The notes below the pieces were generated by a model. The model saw nothing but the letters and a program-made list of their open reading frames with translations. It searched no databases and was not told the origin of the DNA. The translations under genes and the position numbers were made by a program. This document shows, piece by piece, positions 8,646-16,330 of a stretch of DNA of 64,000 bases. Positions within the stretch are counted from its first letter, which is position 1. Each line of letters starts with the position of its first letter. The stretch lies in the NCBI RefSeq assembly GCF_031457805.1, contig NZ_JAVDXI010000010.1, forward strand, positions 10,339 through 74,338. The letters are read 5' to 3'. Origin of the DNA: Caulobacter sp031457805. GTDB lineage: Bacteria; Pseudomonadota; Alphaproteobacteria; Caulobacterales; Caulobacteraceae.

Positions 8646-8939
8646 ATGACTTTGAATATCGATGATCTCATCGACAGGTTAGCGGCTCAGCCGCTCGACC
8701 GCTCGTTGGACGGTCTGGAATGGGACGTGGCGCGCGGTATCGCGCGCCGGAGCGCGGACCTGAAGACCGGCGCCGCCTTGGCGCCCGTCCGCGTCGCCTC
8801 GATCGGTCTGGCCCTGGCGATCGGCGTCACCGCCGGGGGCCTGGCGGCCGCCAGCACGGTGTCGGCGCCACAGCAACTGAGCACCTTCGATGTCTCGGCT
8901 CACCTCGCGCCATCGACCCTGCTAGAGGGCGACCGGTGA
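8646..8939 (+). CDS. CnrY-like membrane anti-sigma factor
   Basis: A 97-residue protein starting MTLNIDDLIDRL. It has a hydrophilic N-terminal half (likely cytosolic), one transmembrane helix at about 47-70 (VRVASIGLALAIGVTAGGLA) and a short periplasmic tail. Size, topology and position first in a Y-X-H cassette match CnrY/NccY, which hold an ECF sigma factor at the membrane. The ATG at 8646 is chosen because upstream codons look non-coding. Its TGA overlaps the GTG of the next gene. Sequence similarity alone is weak; the call rests on topology and context. Confidence 0.65.
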   Translation: MTLNIDDLIDRLAAQPLDRSLDGLEWDVARGIARRSADLKTGAALAPVRVASIGLALAIGVTAGGLAAASTVSAPQQLSTFDVSAHLAPSTLLEGDR

Positions 8940-9376
8940 GCATCACCCGCAGTATCGTCCTTACGCTGGTGCTATCGACCCTCGCCGCCGCGATAGGCGC
9001 TTGGGCCGGTGGGCAATATGTCGTTCGCCGCATGCATCACGCCACGCCGCTGCACCAGATGGTTCACGAGAAACTCGATCTGACGCCCGACCAAGAGCAG
9101 CGCATCGACGGCTTGGAGCGTCAGTACGCGGCAAGGCGCAAGGCGCTGGAAGCGGAGATGCGGGCCGCCAACGCCGAGCTGGCCCAGGCCATCCAGGAAC
9201 AGCACAGCTATACGCCCAAGGTGCAGGCAGCGATTGATCGCTTCCACATGGCGATGGGCGCTTTGCAAAAGGAAAGCATTCAGCATGTGATCGCCATGCG
9301 CGCTGTGCTCACTCCGCAGCAAGCCGCGCGTTTCGACGATACAGTCGTCAAGAACCTTACCGAACAGGCGCAGTGA
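8936..9376 (+). CDS. CnrX-like periplasmic metal sensor
   Basis: 146 residues from a GTG overlapping the previous stop. An N-terminal signal anchor (about 7-27) leads to an all-helical Metal_resist/CnrX-type domain. His40, His44, Glu61, His117 and Met121 keep exactly the spacing of the Ni/Co ligands known for CnrX (His42, His46, Glu63, His119, Met123): H-Q-M-V-H, then Glu 17 residues on, then H-V-I-A-M. In CnrX, metal binding with Met recruitment signals to the anti-sigma factor. Conservation of the whole site strongly suggests Ni/Co sensing here. It overlaps the sigma gene by GTGA. Confidence 0.82.
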   Translation: MSITRSIVLTLVLSTLAAAIGAWAGGQYVVRRMHHATPLHQMVHEKLDLTPDQEQRIDGLERQYAARRKALEAEMRAANAELAQAIQEQHSYTPKVQAAIDRFHMAMGALQKESIQHVIAMRAVLTPQQAARFDDTVVKNLTEQAQ

Positions 9377-9951
9377 CCGCGGCGACGCCAACCGACGAGG
9401 TGCTCGCGGGTCAAGCCGCGAAGGGCGACGAGCGCGCGTTCGCGCTTCTGGTTGGTCGACACAAGGAAGCCCTCTACCGATTGCTGCGACGCTACACCGG
9501 CGATGCCGACGAAGCGTATGAGGCCGTGCATGAGGCGTTCGTTGCGGCCTGGGCGGCGCTGGGCCGCTACGATCCCGCGCGCGCTTTCGGTCCCTGGCTG
9601 CGCACCATCGCCATCAACAAGGCCCGCGACCGCGGGCGCAAGATGGCTGTGCGTCGCTTCTTCTTCGGCTCCGTCGCGCCGGACGATGCGCTGGCCCGTG
9701 CGGTCGATCCAGGCCTCGCGGCCGACGACCAGTTGCGCCAACGCCAAACCATGGGCCTGTTGGAGCAGGCGGTTGCGAAACTTCCCGACGCCTTGAAGGC
9801 TCCGCTTGTGCTCACCGCTTTCGAGGGCCTGTCCCATGAGGAGGCCGCCGCCATCCTGGGCGTCACAGCCAAAGCCGTCGAAACCCGAATCTACCGCGCC
9901 CGCAAGACCCTGGCGACAACGTTAGACCCTGAAGCCTTCCGCGATCGTTAG
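9373..9951 (+). CDS. CnrH-like ECF sigma-70 factor
   Basis: 192 residues with sigma region 2 (about 25-90, including RRYTGDADEAYEAVHEAFVAAW) and sigma region 4 (about 130-180, SHEEAAAILGVTAKAVETRIYRARKTL). It lacks region 3, as ECF factors do. GTG start overlapping the CnrX-like stop. Released from the anti-sigma factor, it would transcribe metal-efflux genes. No cnrCBA-type genes adjoin it; the nearest divalent RND system is czcCBA at 56-62 kb, so its targets are unknown. Its last bases overlap the convergent nuclease-like gene (9948). Confidence 0.85.
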   Translation: MTAATPTDEVLAGQAAKGDERAFALLVGRHKEALYRLLRRYTGDADEAYEAVHEAFVAAWAALGRYDPARAFGPWLRTIAINKARDRGRKMAVRRFFFGSVAPDDALARAVDPGLAADDQLRQRQTMGLLEQAVAKLPDALKAPLVLTAFEGLSHEEAAAILGVTAKAVETRIYRARKTLATTLDPEAFRDR

Positions 9952-11228
9952 GCCAACGGCCCCTCACCGGACGTGAGCCTGTGAGACACCGTCTCCAACG
10001 CCCGGATGCCCGCGCCAAATCGCCCCATCGCCTCGCGGTGCTTTTCCAGTTCGCCGTAGGGCAGATAGCGGACCGAAAGATCACCGATCCGGCTGAAGGC
10101 TGGACGAGCGATCTGCGCTCGGACGTCGGCTTCGCGCTTGTCGGGGGCGACCAGATAGAGGGCGTGCAGACTGTCGGCCGCGCCGCCGAGCGCCAAGTCG
10201 AGCATGCGCACGATACCCGAATAGATCGAAGTGCTATGCTCGACCTCGAAAGCGGCGATGATGCTGTCGGGGTCGGACAACCACAGCACGTCGATCAATC
10301 GCACGGCGTCCGCGCCAGCAGCGGATTCGAGCTTGGGGCCCAAGCGCGCCATACATCCTTCGCCCAGCTTTCCGTCCTCATAGAGACGTCCCTGGTCGTT
10401 CTGAGCGATGAACACCTTGTATCCCAGCGCCAGGCCCAGATCGCGCAGCCAACCTTGGACTTGGGTGTGGGTGCGCTCGTCCTGCTCTGAGGTAGGCTTG
10501 AGCACGGCCGCCTGCCGGACCTTGGCAAGGTCCTGGCGCCAGGACGCAAGGGCGGCCTCATCGTCTTGGCGTGGCGGTGGCGCGTAGAGACCCATGCCGA
10601 TATCGAAGCAGAAGGCCGCGACCGCGCCCAGATCGTTGGACAACAGATCGCGATGCTTGGCGTTGAAGGCCATCAGGCCCTGCCGCATGGCCAGATACTG
10701 CTCCCAACGTCCCAGCTTCACGTTCGCGCCGAACAGAGCGTTGTAGCCGCGCACGATCGCGGTGTTGAACGGCGGGGCGATCGTCGGGTGCAGGAAGTAG
10801 AGGATGTTGGCGACCGCAGGTCCCAGCCCTTTTATTTGCAGGGCGTCGATGCGGTGAATCTCGGCCAGCACATGCTCGGCGGTGTCGCAGCAGACGCAGG
10901 CGTCCAGCAGGCGCCCGAAGGCCCGCTGGTTGCTGGGATGCTCGTAGATATCGGGGATGCGAAGCTTGGGCTTCCAGAGGAAGGCATGATCCGCGCCTTT
11001 GAAGACTTGGCGTTGCTCGGCGATCGAATGGACCACGGTTTCAAGGGAGGAGCCCCGATAGGCCACGCCGAACCGGCCATCGGCGATCTCTTCGGCGACT
11101 TGCTGCACGCCACGCCGGATGGAGCGGAAGTTCTTGATCCGATCCTCCCAGAGAAACCAGGTTCGATAGGCGCCTCGGGGGTCTTCGCGCCAACGCCGCA
11201 GGAGGTCGCGCATCAAATCGTCAGACAA
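9948..11228 (-). CDS. Orphan HhH / PD-(D/E)XK-like nuclease-type protein
   Basis: 426 residues, not assigned to a named family. The middle has a helix-hairpin-helix-like segment (KGLGPAVANILYFLHP, then FNTAIVRGYNALFG near 135-165), as in base-excision glycosylases. The C-terminal part has a PD-(D/E)XK-like core: RLIDVLWLSD, then IIAAFEVEHSTSI, with Asp and E-x-E on consecutive strands. No signal peptide or membrane helix. No methyltransferase is next to it, which argues against a simple restriction system. It is convergent with the ECF sigma gene and divergent from the DUF4396 gene. DNA binding or cleavage is inferred from motifs I picked by eye. Confidence 0.5.
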   Translation of the reverse strand: MSDDLMRDLLRRWREDPRGAYRTWFLWEDRIKNFRSIRRGVQQVAEEIADGRFGVAYRGSSLETVVHSIAEQRQVFKGADHAFLWKPKLRIPDIYEHPSNQRAFGRLLDACVCCDTAEHVLAEIHRIDALQIKGLGPAVANILYFLHPTIAPPFNTAIVRGYNALFGANVKLGRWEQYLAMRQGLMAFNAKHRDLLSNDLGAVAAFCFDIGMGLYAPPPRQDDEAALASWRQDLAKVRQAAVLKPTSEQDERTHTQVQGWLRDLGLALGYKVFIAQNDQGRLYEDGKLGEGCMARLGPKLESAAGADAVRLIDVLWLSDPDSIIAAFEVEHSTSIYSGIVRMLDLALGGAADSLHALYLVAPDKREADVRAQIARPAFSRIGDLSVRYLPYGELEKHREAMGRFGAGIRALETVSHRLTSGEGPLA

Positions 11229-11360
11229 TCCAGATTCCCCCGCCTACACCCTTGGTCAATAGGCGGCCCTGCCTTGCTTTCCAAGTCAAGACGCTGGCGA
11301 CCTTGCCCGCTCATTCGCCGTTGTCTGGTCGAGAGCAAGGAACGATGAATTTATCCTAGC

Positions 11361-11390
11361 ATCACCCTTCCCATCATTGGAATCTTTATT
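11361..11390 (+). promoter_or_regulatory. CueR-type operator upstream of the DUF4396 gene
   Basis: Plus strand: ATCACC, then CTTCCCATCATTGGAATC, then TTTATT as a possible -10 after about 18 bp. The left arm CCTTCCC and centre ATCAT match the two leftward sites, while the right arm is degraded (GGAAT rather than GGAAG). It is 17-46 bp before the ATG at 11407. Confidence 0.6.
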
Positions 11391-11406
11391 ACGGCAGGGC
11401 GCGTTG

Positions 11407-12295
11407 ATGCTGATCCAACCGATCGACTACTTCCTTGTGGGCTGGTTCGTGGTTGCCGCGCTGTGCACGGCCTATGTCGCGGATCGATCGGTATCGAAAC
11501 AATCCCGAACCGGGGGTGATGAAGTGGGGCTTCATCCTGGTGACGCTCTACACCGGTCCGATCGGGTTCCTGCTGTATGTCTTGGCCGACAAGGAGCCTA
11601 GGCCCGGCGAGCACGAGGATTTCGTCAAGCCGCTCTGGAAGCAAGGTGTCGGCTCCACCATCCACTGCATCGCGGGCGATGCGACCGGAATCATCCTGGC
11701 GGCGGTCATCACCGCTGCCCTGAGCCTGCCGATGTGGCTGGACCTGATCGTCGAATACATTTTCGGCTTCGCCTTCGGCCTCTTTATCTTCCAGGCCCTG
11801 TTCATGAAGTCGATGATGGGCGGGACCTATTGGGAGAACGTCCGCCGCAGCTTCGTGCCCGAACTGATCAGCATGAACTTCATGATGGCGGGCATGGCGC
11901 CGGTGATGAGCTTCCTGATGATAGGGCGTGACATGCGCGCCATGGTCCCCACCGAACTGATCTTCTGGGGCGTGATGAGTGTGGGCGTGATCGCCGGCTT
12001 CGCCCTGGCTTTCCCGTCCAATGTCTGGCTGGTCTCCAAGTCGCTCAAACACGGCTTGATGACCCAGCGCCCCTCAGGCACGAAGTTTGATCTGACGAAC
12101 AAGGGGGCCGCCAAGGCGCAGACGGCGCACGGTGGGCACGCCGGTCACCAGATGTCCGTCGACCAAGACCATGCCGCGCAGGCGCACGACGCTCACGCCG
12201 CCCGGCATGATTATGGGTCGCGACACTCCGGCCGAAGCCATGATCGATATGGCTGCGGTAGATCCACGACAGGTCAAAGTGACCTACGGCGTTGA
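11407..12295 (+). pseudogene. DUF4396 membrane protein, frameshifted and fused into a decayed tail
   Basis: The N terminus (MLIQPIDYFLVGWFVVAALCTAYVA) is in one frame and the rest (RYRNNPEPGVMKWGFILVTLYTGPIGF...) in the next. An extra base near 11482-11488 separates them. The remainder has several membrane helices with HCIAGDATGIILAA and YIFGFAFGLFIFQALFMK, characteristic of DUF4396. A His-rich tail (HGGHAGHQM) follows. The tail then runs out of frame into the start of the next gene, as if DNA between the two was deleted. DUF4396 genes commonly precede copper multicopper oxidases. Function is unknown; a CueR-type operator precedes it. Confidence 0.75.
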
Positions 12296-12845
12296 GGTGC
12301 GAGGTGCGCGTCCCCTGCCCTTTCGCATGGAGAACGGCGTCAAGGTCTTCCAAATGGAGACCTCTGTATTCGGCTGGACCATCCTGCCTGGCGTCACCGT
12401 CGACGCCTATGGCTACAACGGCCAGGTTCCCGGCCCGACGATCCGCTTCAATCAGGGAGACAAGGTTCGCATCGACGTGATCAATCGGCTGCCCGAGACC
12501 ACCACTGTTCATTGGCACGGCTTGATCCTGCCCAATGTGATGGACGGCTCGGCGATGATCACCCAGGCCCCCATCAAAAACGGCCAAGTCTATCGCTACG
12601 CCTTTACGGCGGTGCAGAGCGGCACCTACCTCTATCACTCTCACGACCATGTCGACCGCCAGCAGGGGCAGGGTCTCTACGGCGCTCTGATCATCGACCC
12701 GCAAACACCCGACCCCAGCCTAAGGGCAGACCACGAGTCTACGCTGCAGTTGCAGGAGTGGCTGAAGCGCGAAGGCCTGACCTATCCGGCCATGCCTAAG
12801 CTGACACCAGTCCAGCTTCTCGCTGCGGGGTCATCAACCAGCTAG
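12207..12845 (+). pseudogene. Multicopper oxidase fragment (N-terminal cupredoxin part only)
   Basis: From MIMGRDTPAEAM the sequence is a typical periplasmic multicopper oxidase. The first two copper motifs are present: VHWHGLILPN and YHSHDHVDRQQ, plus QGLYGALIIDP. It stops soon after LQEWLKREGLTYPAMP, in unrelated sequence. The whole C-terminal cupredoxin domain is missing, with its type-1 copper ligands and HCH motif, and no signal peptide is in frame. It should be inactive. After the TAG at 12843 the same frame stays open for 42 codons to 12971. The complete CopA-type oxidase at 21862-23550 is a different family member. Confidence 0.8.
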
Positions 12846-12981
12846 GAGTGGGGCGAGGTCTACGCTTCGGAATCTACGTATTCCGACCTGGGACGTAGGA
12901 CCCTAGTCCTAGACTCGAAGAACAGCTTCTTCCCGTCGATCATCAAGCGGCGGCCAAACCTACACATCTAAGGAGTCGAAG

Positions 12982-13335
12982 ATGATCAAAAAGTCCGTCA
13001 TCGCCGCCTTGGCCGGCGTCGCGATGCTCAGTGCGACGCCGGTTCTGGCGCAAGGGATCGGCCACACCTTCTTCATGAAGGGCTCGATCGTCGCGAACGA
13101 CAGCAACGGCACCGTGATCTGCATCGGCAAGGCGGACGGCGCCGAGGTCGGCCAGACCCTGGAAGTCTACCGCGTCAAGCAGCTGCCGGGGCCCAACAAG
13201 GCCCCGCCGTCCTATCGGCGCGACCTCGTCGGGCACGTGAAGATCGACCACGTCTTCGACGACCACTTCGCCCATGTCACGGTCGCCGACGGTACGCCGG
13301 CCAAGCACGACATCGTCGAGCTGCGCAAGAACTGA
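12982..13335 (+). CDS. Small exported protein of unknown function
   Basis: 117 residues with a clear signal peptide (MIKKSVIAALAGVAMLSATPVLA, cut before QG). A mature beta-rich domain of about 94 residues follows, with a pattern (VGQTLEVYR...VGHVKIDHVFDDHFAHVTVADG) like the small beta-barrels of FlgT-C/SH3-type domains. One Cys and several His, but no recognised metal motif. AAGGAG precedes the ATG. It stands just before a MerR regulator, at the junction between the decayed copper block and the redox operon. I do not recognise a named function. Confidence 0.65.
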   Translation: MIKKSVIAALAGVAMLSATPVLAQGIGHTFFMKGSIVANDSNGTVICIGKADGAEVGQTLEVYRVKQLPGPNKAPPSYRRDLVGHVKIDHVFDDHFAHVTVADGTPAKHDIVELRKN

Positions 13336-13451
13336 GCGGGCGATCGGTTCGCCAGCGGCGGGATGGCCCACGCCGTCTCGCCGGAGCGACCGGCGGGCGC
13401 GCCCCTCCGCTGACCTTGGGCTTTCGTCCAACGAGCGAGGCGACGAGTATC

Positions 13452-13901
13452 ATGACGACCTTCAAGATCGGCGCGTTCGCCGCAGCCGCCGGCGTGCGGC
13501 GCGATACGATCCGGTACTACGAGCGCACCGGCCTGCTGCGCGATCCGGGCAGGACCGGCGCCGGCTACCGTGTCTATGAGGACGCCGACCTCCTGCGGCT
13601 CCATTTCATCCGGGCCGCGCAGGAGCTCGGCTTCACGCTCGCCGAAACCGCCGACCTGCTCGCGCTTCAAGCCTCCGACACCGCCAAGGCGTCGGCGGTG
13701 CTGGAGATCACCCGCGAGAAGATCCGCGACGCCGAACGCCGCATTCAGCGGCTGTCGGATATCCGTGACGTGCTCAGCGCGCTGGCCGACGATTGCCCGA
13801 TGGACGTGGCGGCCTCGGACTGTCCGATCCTGGCCTTCCTCGCCGAAAGACGGGTCCGGCGGTCGGACGCCCGCGGCGACGCACCGCGGGAGGCGCTCTG
13901 A
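13452..13901 (+). CDS. MerR-family heavy-metal-responsive regulator
   Basis: 149 residues from MTTFKIGAFAAAAGV. A winged-helix DNA-binding domain (RRDTIRYYERTGLL) leads to a dimer helix and a Cys-containing loop, CPMDVAASDCPI, with two Cys nine positions apart. The loop is close to the CueR/copper type, but Cys spacing alone does not fix the metal. An interrupted repeat TTGG-N8-CCAA at 13416-13431 just upstream could be its own operator. It probably regulates the downstream operon beginning at 14034, though it is on the same strand and not overlapping. Confidence 0.75.
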   Translation: MTTFKIGAFAAAAGVRRDTIRYYERTGLLRDPGRTGAGYRVYEDADLLRLHFIRAAQELGFTLAETADLLALQASDTAKASAVLEITREKIRDAERRIQRLSDIRDVLSALADDCPMDVAASDCPILAFLAERRVRRSDARGDAPREAL

Positions 13902-14033
13902 CCCGCCCGGGCGCGCGGCGACACGTCAATCCTTGGCCGGCGACCTCGCCGGCTCCACCGCTCGCCCCTGGCGCGCCCGTCCGCGGCGAAGGCCATCGGT
14001 GTCGAGCCCATGATCTCCAGGGAGGAACTTGCC

Positions 14034-14414
14034 ATGATCGACATCCGCCACACACTTCGCGCGCCCATCCAGGCGCTTGTGATCGGCGCCGCGGCGCTCG
14101 CCCTCACCGCCTGCGGCGACAAGGGCGCTGAGCCCCCGCCGCCCGCGGCCTCGGTCCAGGCCCCGGCCCCGTCGCCCGCCGCGGCCCCGGTCCCCAGCGC
14201 CGCCGATCCGGATCCCGGCGTCGGCGGCTCGACGGCGCCTTCGAACAACGCCGCCGGGCAACATGACGCCGATCACGACGCGGCGACGATGGAGCGCCAT
14301 CATCGTCAGGAGATGGATCACCACGCCATGCGCCAGGGCGGCGCGGCCACGGGGACGACGCCCCAACCCGACGCCGCGCCGATGAGCCCATCGGCTCCGA
14401 TGAAGGACATGTGA
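14034..14414 (+). CDS. Met/His-rich lipoprotein
   Basis: 126 residues from MIDIRHTL; the ATG at 14034 follows GGGAGGAA at good distance. The N terminus is a signal sequence with lipobox LTAC, so the protein is probably lipid-anchored. The mature part is Pro/Ala-rich and low complexity, then His/Met-rich (HDADHDAATMERHHRQEMDH), ending PMKDM. The same last five residues end the Met-rich protein at 18749-19108. It likely binds metal in the periplasm. It overlaps the reductase gene by GTGA, so it belongs to the redox operon. Confidence 0.7.
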   Translation: MIDIRHTLRAPIQALVIGAAALALTACGDKGAEPPPPAASVQAPAPSPAAAPVPSAADPDPGVGGSTAPSNNAAGQHDADHDAATMERHHRQEMDHHAMRQGGAATGTTPQPDAAPMSPSAPMKDM

Positions 14415-16330
14415 AGACGAGGGCAAGCCCGATGCGCGGCACGACCAGCCGACAGGGATGGAGCTTGGGTCTGGCCGCCGCCTGCCTTCTGCTTTCGACG
14501 GCGGCCATCGCCCAGGAAGGCGACGAGCACGCGGCCCACCATCCGGGCGCGCAAGGCGGCGCGATGGCGGACGCCGGCGTCATGGGCGCCGCGCCGAGCC
14601 CCGCGGCAGCCGGCATGAGCGGAATGATGGACGAGATGATGGAGGGCGAAGGCGAGCATGGCGCCCGGCGCACGCCCTTCGTCTCACAACTGCTCGCCGC
14701 CCCGTCGCTCAGCGCCGAGGGGCGCAACCGGTTGATGGGCGAGGCCCAAGCGCGCGTGGAGCGCGGACTGGCCATGGCCGCCGAGGCCTCCGCCGCCGCG
14801 CGGTCCGAAGATCCGGCCGCCCGGGCGAGCGCGGCGCGGCGCCTGCGTGAAGCAAGCGACCTCTTCGCGAGCGGATCGGCCGCGCTCGCCGCCCTCGACC
14901 GCGGCGCGTCCCCGCAGCCGGCGGCGATCACCTGGTTTCGGGATCAGATGAGCCTGGGCGCGCCGCCGCACGCGGCGCCGATCCGGTGGCTCGGCGTCTC
15001 GCCGCCCCATTTCATGCTGATGTTCGTCCTGGCGATGGTCAGCGCGATGCTGCTGGGCCTGCAGGTCGCGCGCCTGCGGCGGGTCCGCAAGATCGTCGAC
15101 GCCGGCGGGTCGACGGCCCCCGCGCCCGCCCCGGCGACCGCGACGGCCTCGCCACGCCAGGCGGCGGCCGTTGAGCCGGGCGCTGAAACGCTCACGCCGA
15201 GCAACGCCGCGCCGCCCGCCGGGGCGTCGCTGCGCAAGCCCAGGAGCTGGTCTGGCCCGTTGCGGGTGGTCCAGATCGTGCGGGAGACGCCGACGATTCA
15301 GACCTTCCGGCTGGCCGACCCGGCCGCCGATCGGCTGCCCTTCGATTTTCTGCCCGGCCAGTTTCTCCAGGTCGAGGTGGAGCCGGTGGATGGCAAGCCC
15401 TCGCGGCGATCCTACACCATCGCCTCCTCGCCGACGCAGCGCGCCTATGTCGAGCTAACGGTCAAGCGCGAGGAGCAGGGCGTCGTGTCGTGCTTTCTGC
15501 ACGACAAGGTCGCCGTCGGCGACCTGCTGAAGACGACGGGCCCCTTCGGCGCGTTCACCTTCACCGGAACCGACGCCGACAGCATCGTGCTGATCGCCGG
15601 CGGGGTCGGCATCACCCCCATGATGTCGGTCCTGCGCTACCTGACCGACACGGCTTGGTCGGGCGAGATCTTCTTCCTGTACGGCGCCCGTTCGACCGAC
15701 GAATTCGTCTTCCGCGAGGAGCTCGAGCGGCTCGAGCGGCGGTTCTCCAATCTGCACGTGATGGCGGCCATGCGACGCTCGGCCGGCACGGTCTGGCTGG
15801 GGCCGCAAGGCCCGCTCACCCGCCAGATGCTGCTCGACGCGGTCCCAGACATCGCCCGCCGCCGCATTCACATGTGCGGGCCGCCGGGCATGATGGCCGC
15901 GATGCGCCGGGAGCTGGCCGCTCTGGGCGTCCCGGACGCTCAACTTCACACCGAAGCCTTCGGGCCCGCGTCGCTGCCCGCCGACGCGGCCGAGCTCGAG
16001 GTCAAGGCGCCGCCCCCCGCGCCGTCATCCCCGAGCGTCGTCGCGCCCCCCACGCCGGCGGTCGCCGCGGCCACCATCACCTTTTCCGTGGCGGGCGTGT
16101 CGGCCCCGCTCCCCGCCGGCCAGACCGTCCTGGAAGCCGCGGAGGGCGCGGGGGTGGAAATCCCCTATGCCTGCCGCTCGGGTGAATGCGGCGTCTGCGT
16201 CACCCGGCTGATTTCGGGCGAGGTCACCATGGCGGTGGAGACCGGCCTGGATCCCGCCGACAAGGCCAAGGGCTACATCCTGGCCTGCCAGGCCAAGAGC
16301 ACGGGCCAGCCGCTCGTGGTGGAGGCCTGA
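14411..16330 (+). CDS. Membrane-anchored FAD/NAD(P)H reductase with C-terminal 2Fe-2S domain
   Basis: 639 residues. A hydrophobic N terminus and a Met/His-rich, presumably periplasmic region (AGMSGMMDEMMEGEGEHG) come first. A second transmembrane helix lies near 198-220. A cytosolic reductase follows: FAD motif RRSYTIASS (about 331), NAD(P) site GGVGITPMMS (about 396) and MCGPPGMM (about 488). The plant-type ferredoxin domain has Cys588, Cys593, Cys596 and Cys626. It should pass NAD(P)H electrons through FAD to the iron-sulfur centre. Start is GTG overlapping the lipoprotein stop. The next gene, a cytochrome b, begins on its own stop codon. Fusion of a periplasmic Met-rich segment to this reductase type is unusual. 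Confidence 0.85.
   Translation: MKTRASPMRGTTSRQGWSLGLAAACLLLSTAAIAQEGDEHAAHHPGAQGGAMADAGVMGAAPSPAAAGMSGMMDEMMEGEGEHGARRTPFVSQLLAAPSLSAEGRNRLMGEAQARVERGLAMAAEASAAARSEDPAARASAARRLREASDLFASGSAALAALDRGASPQPAAITWFRDQMSLGAPPHAAPIRWLGVSPPHFMLMFVLAMVSAMLLGLQVARLRRVRKIVDAGGSTAPAPAPATATASPRQAAAVEPGAETLTPSNAAPPAGASLRKPRSWSGPLRVVQIVRETPTIQTFRLADPAADRLPFDFLPGQFLQVEVEPVDGKPSRRSYTIASSPTQRAYVELTVKREEQGVVSCFLHDKVAVGDLLKTTGPFGAFTFTGTDADSIVLIAGGVGITPMMSVLRYLTDTAWSGEIFFLYGARSTDEFVFREELERLERRFSNLHVMAAMRRSAGTVWLGPQGPLTRQMLLDAVPDIARRRIHMCGPPGMMAAMRRELAALGVPDAQLHTEAFGPASLPADAAELEVKAPPPAPSSPSVVAPPTPAVAAATITFSVAGVSAPLPAGQTVLEAAEGAGVEIPYACRSGECGVCVTRLISGEVTMAVETGLDPADKAKGYILACQAKSTGQPLVVEA

Noticed and set aside
8580..8646. 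Possible ECF promoter before the CnrY-like gene (GGGATAA ... CGTATAG)
   Set aside because: Spacing and bases do not fit a consensus I can name, and the same motif was not seen before the czc operon. A TTGCGG-N19-TATAGT reading is equally possible.
12846..12971. A separate small gene after the truncated oxidase
   Set aside because: It has no start codon or ribosome site and simply continues the oxidase frame beyond the stop; noted instead as part of the junction.
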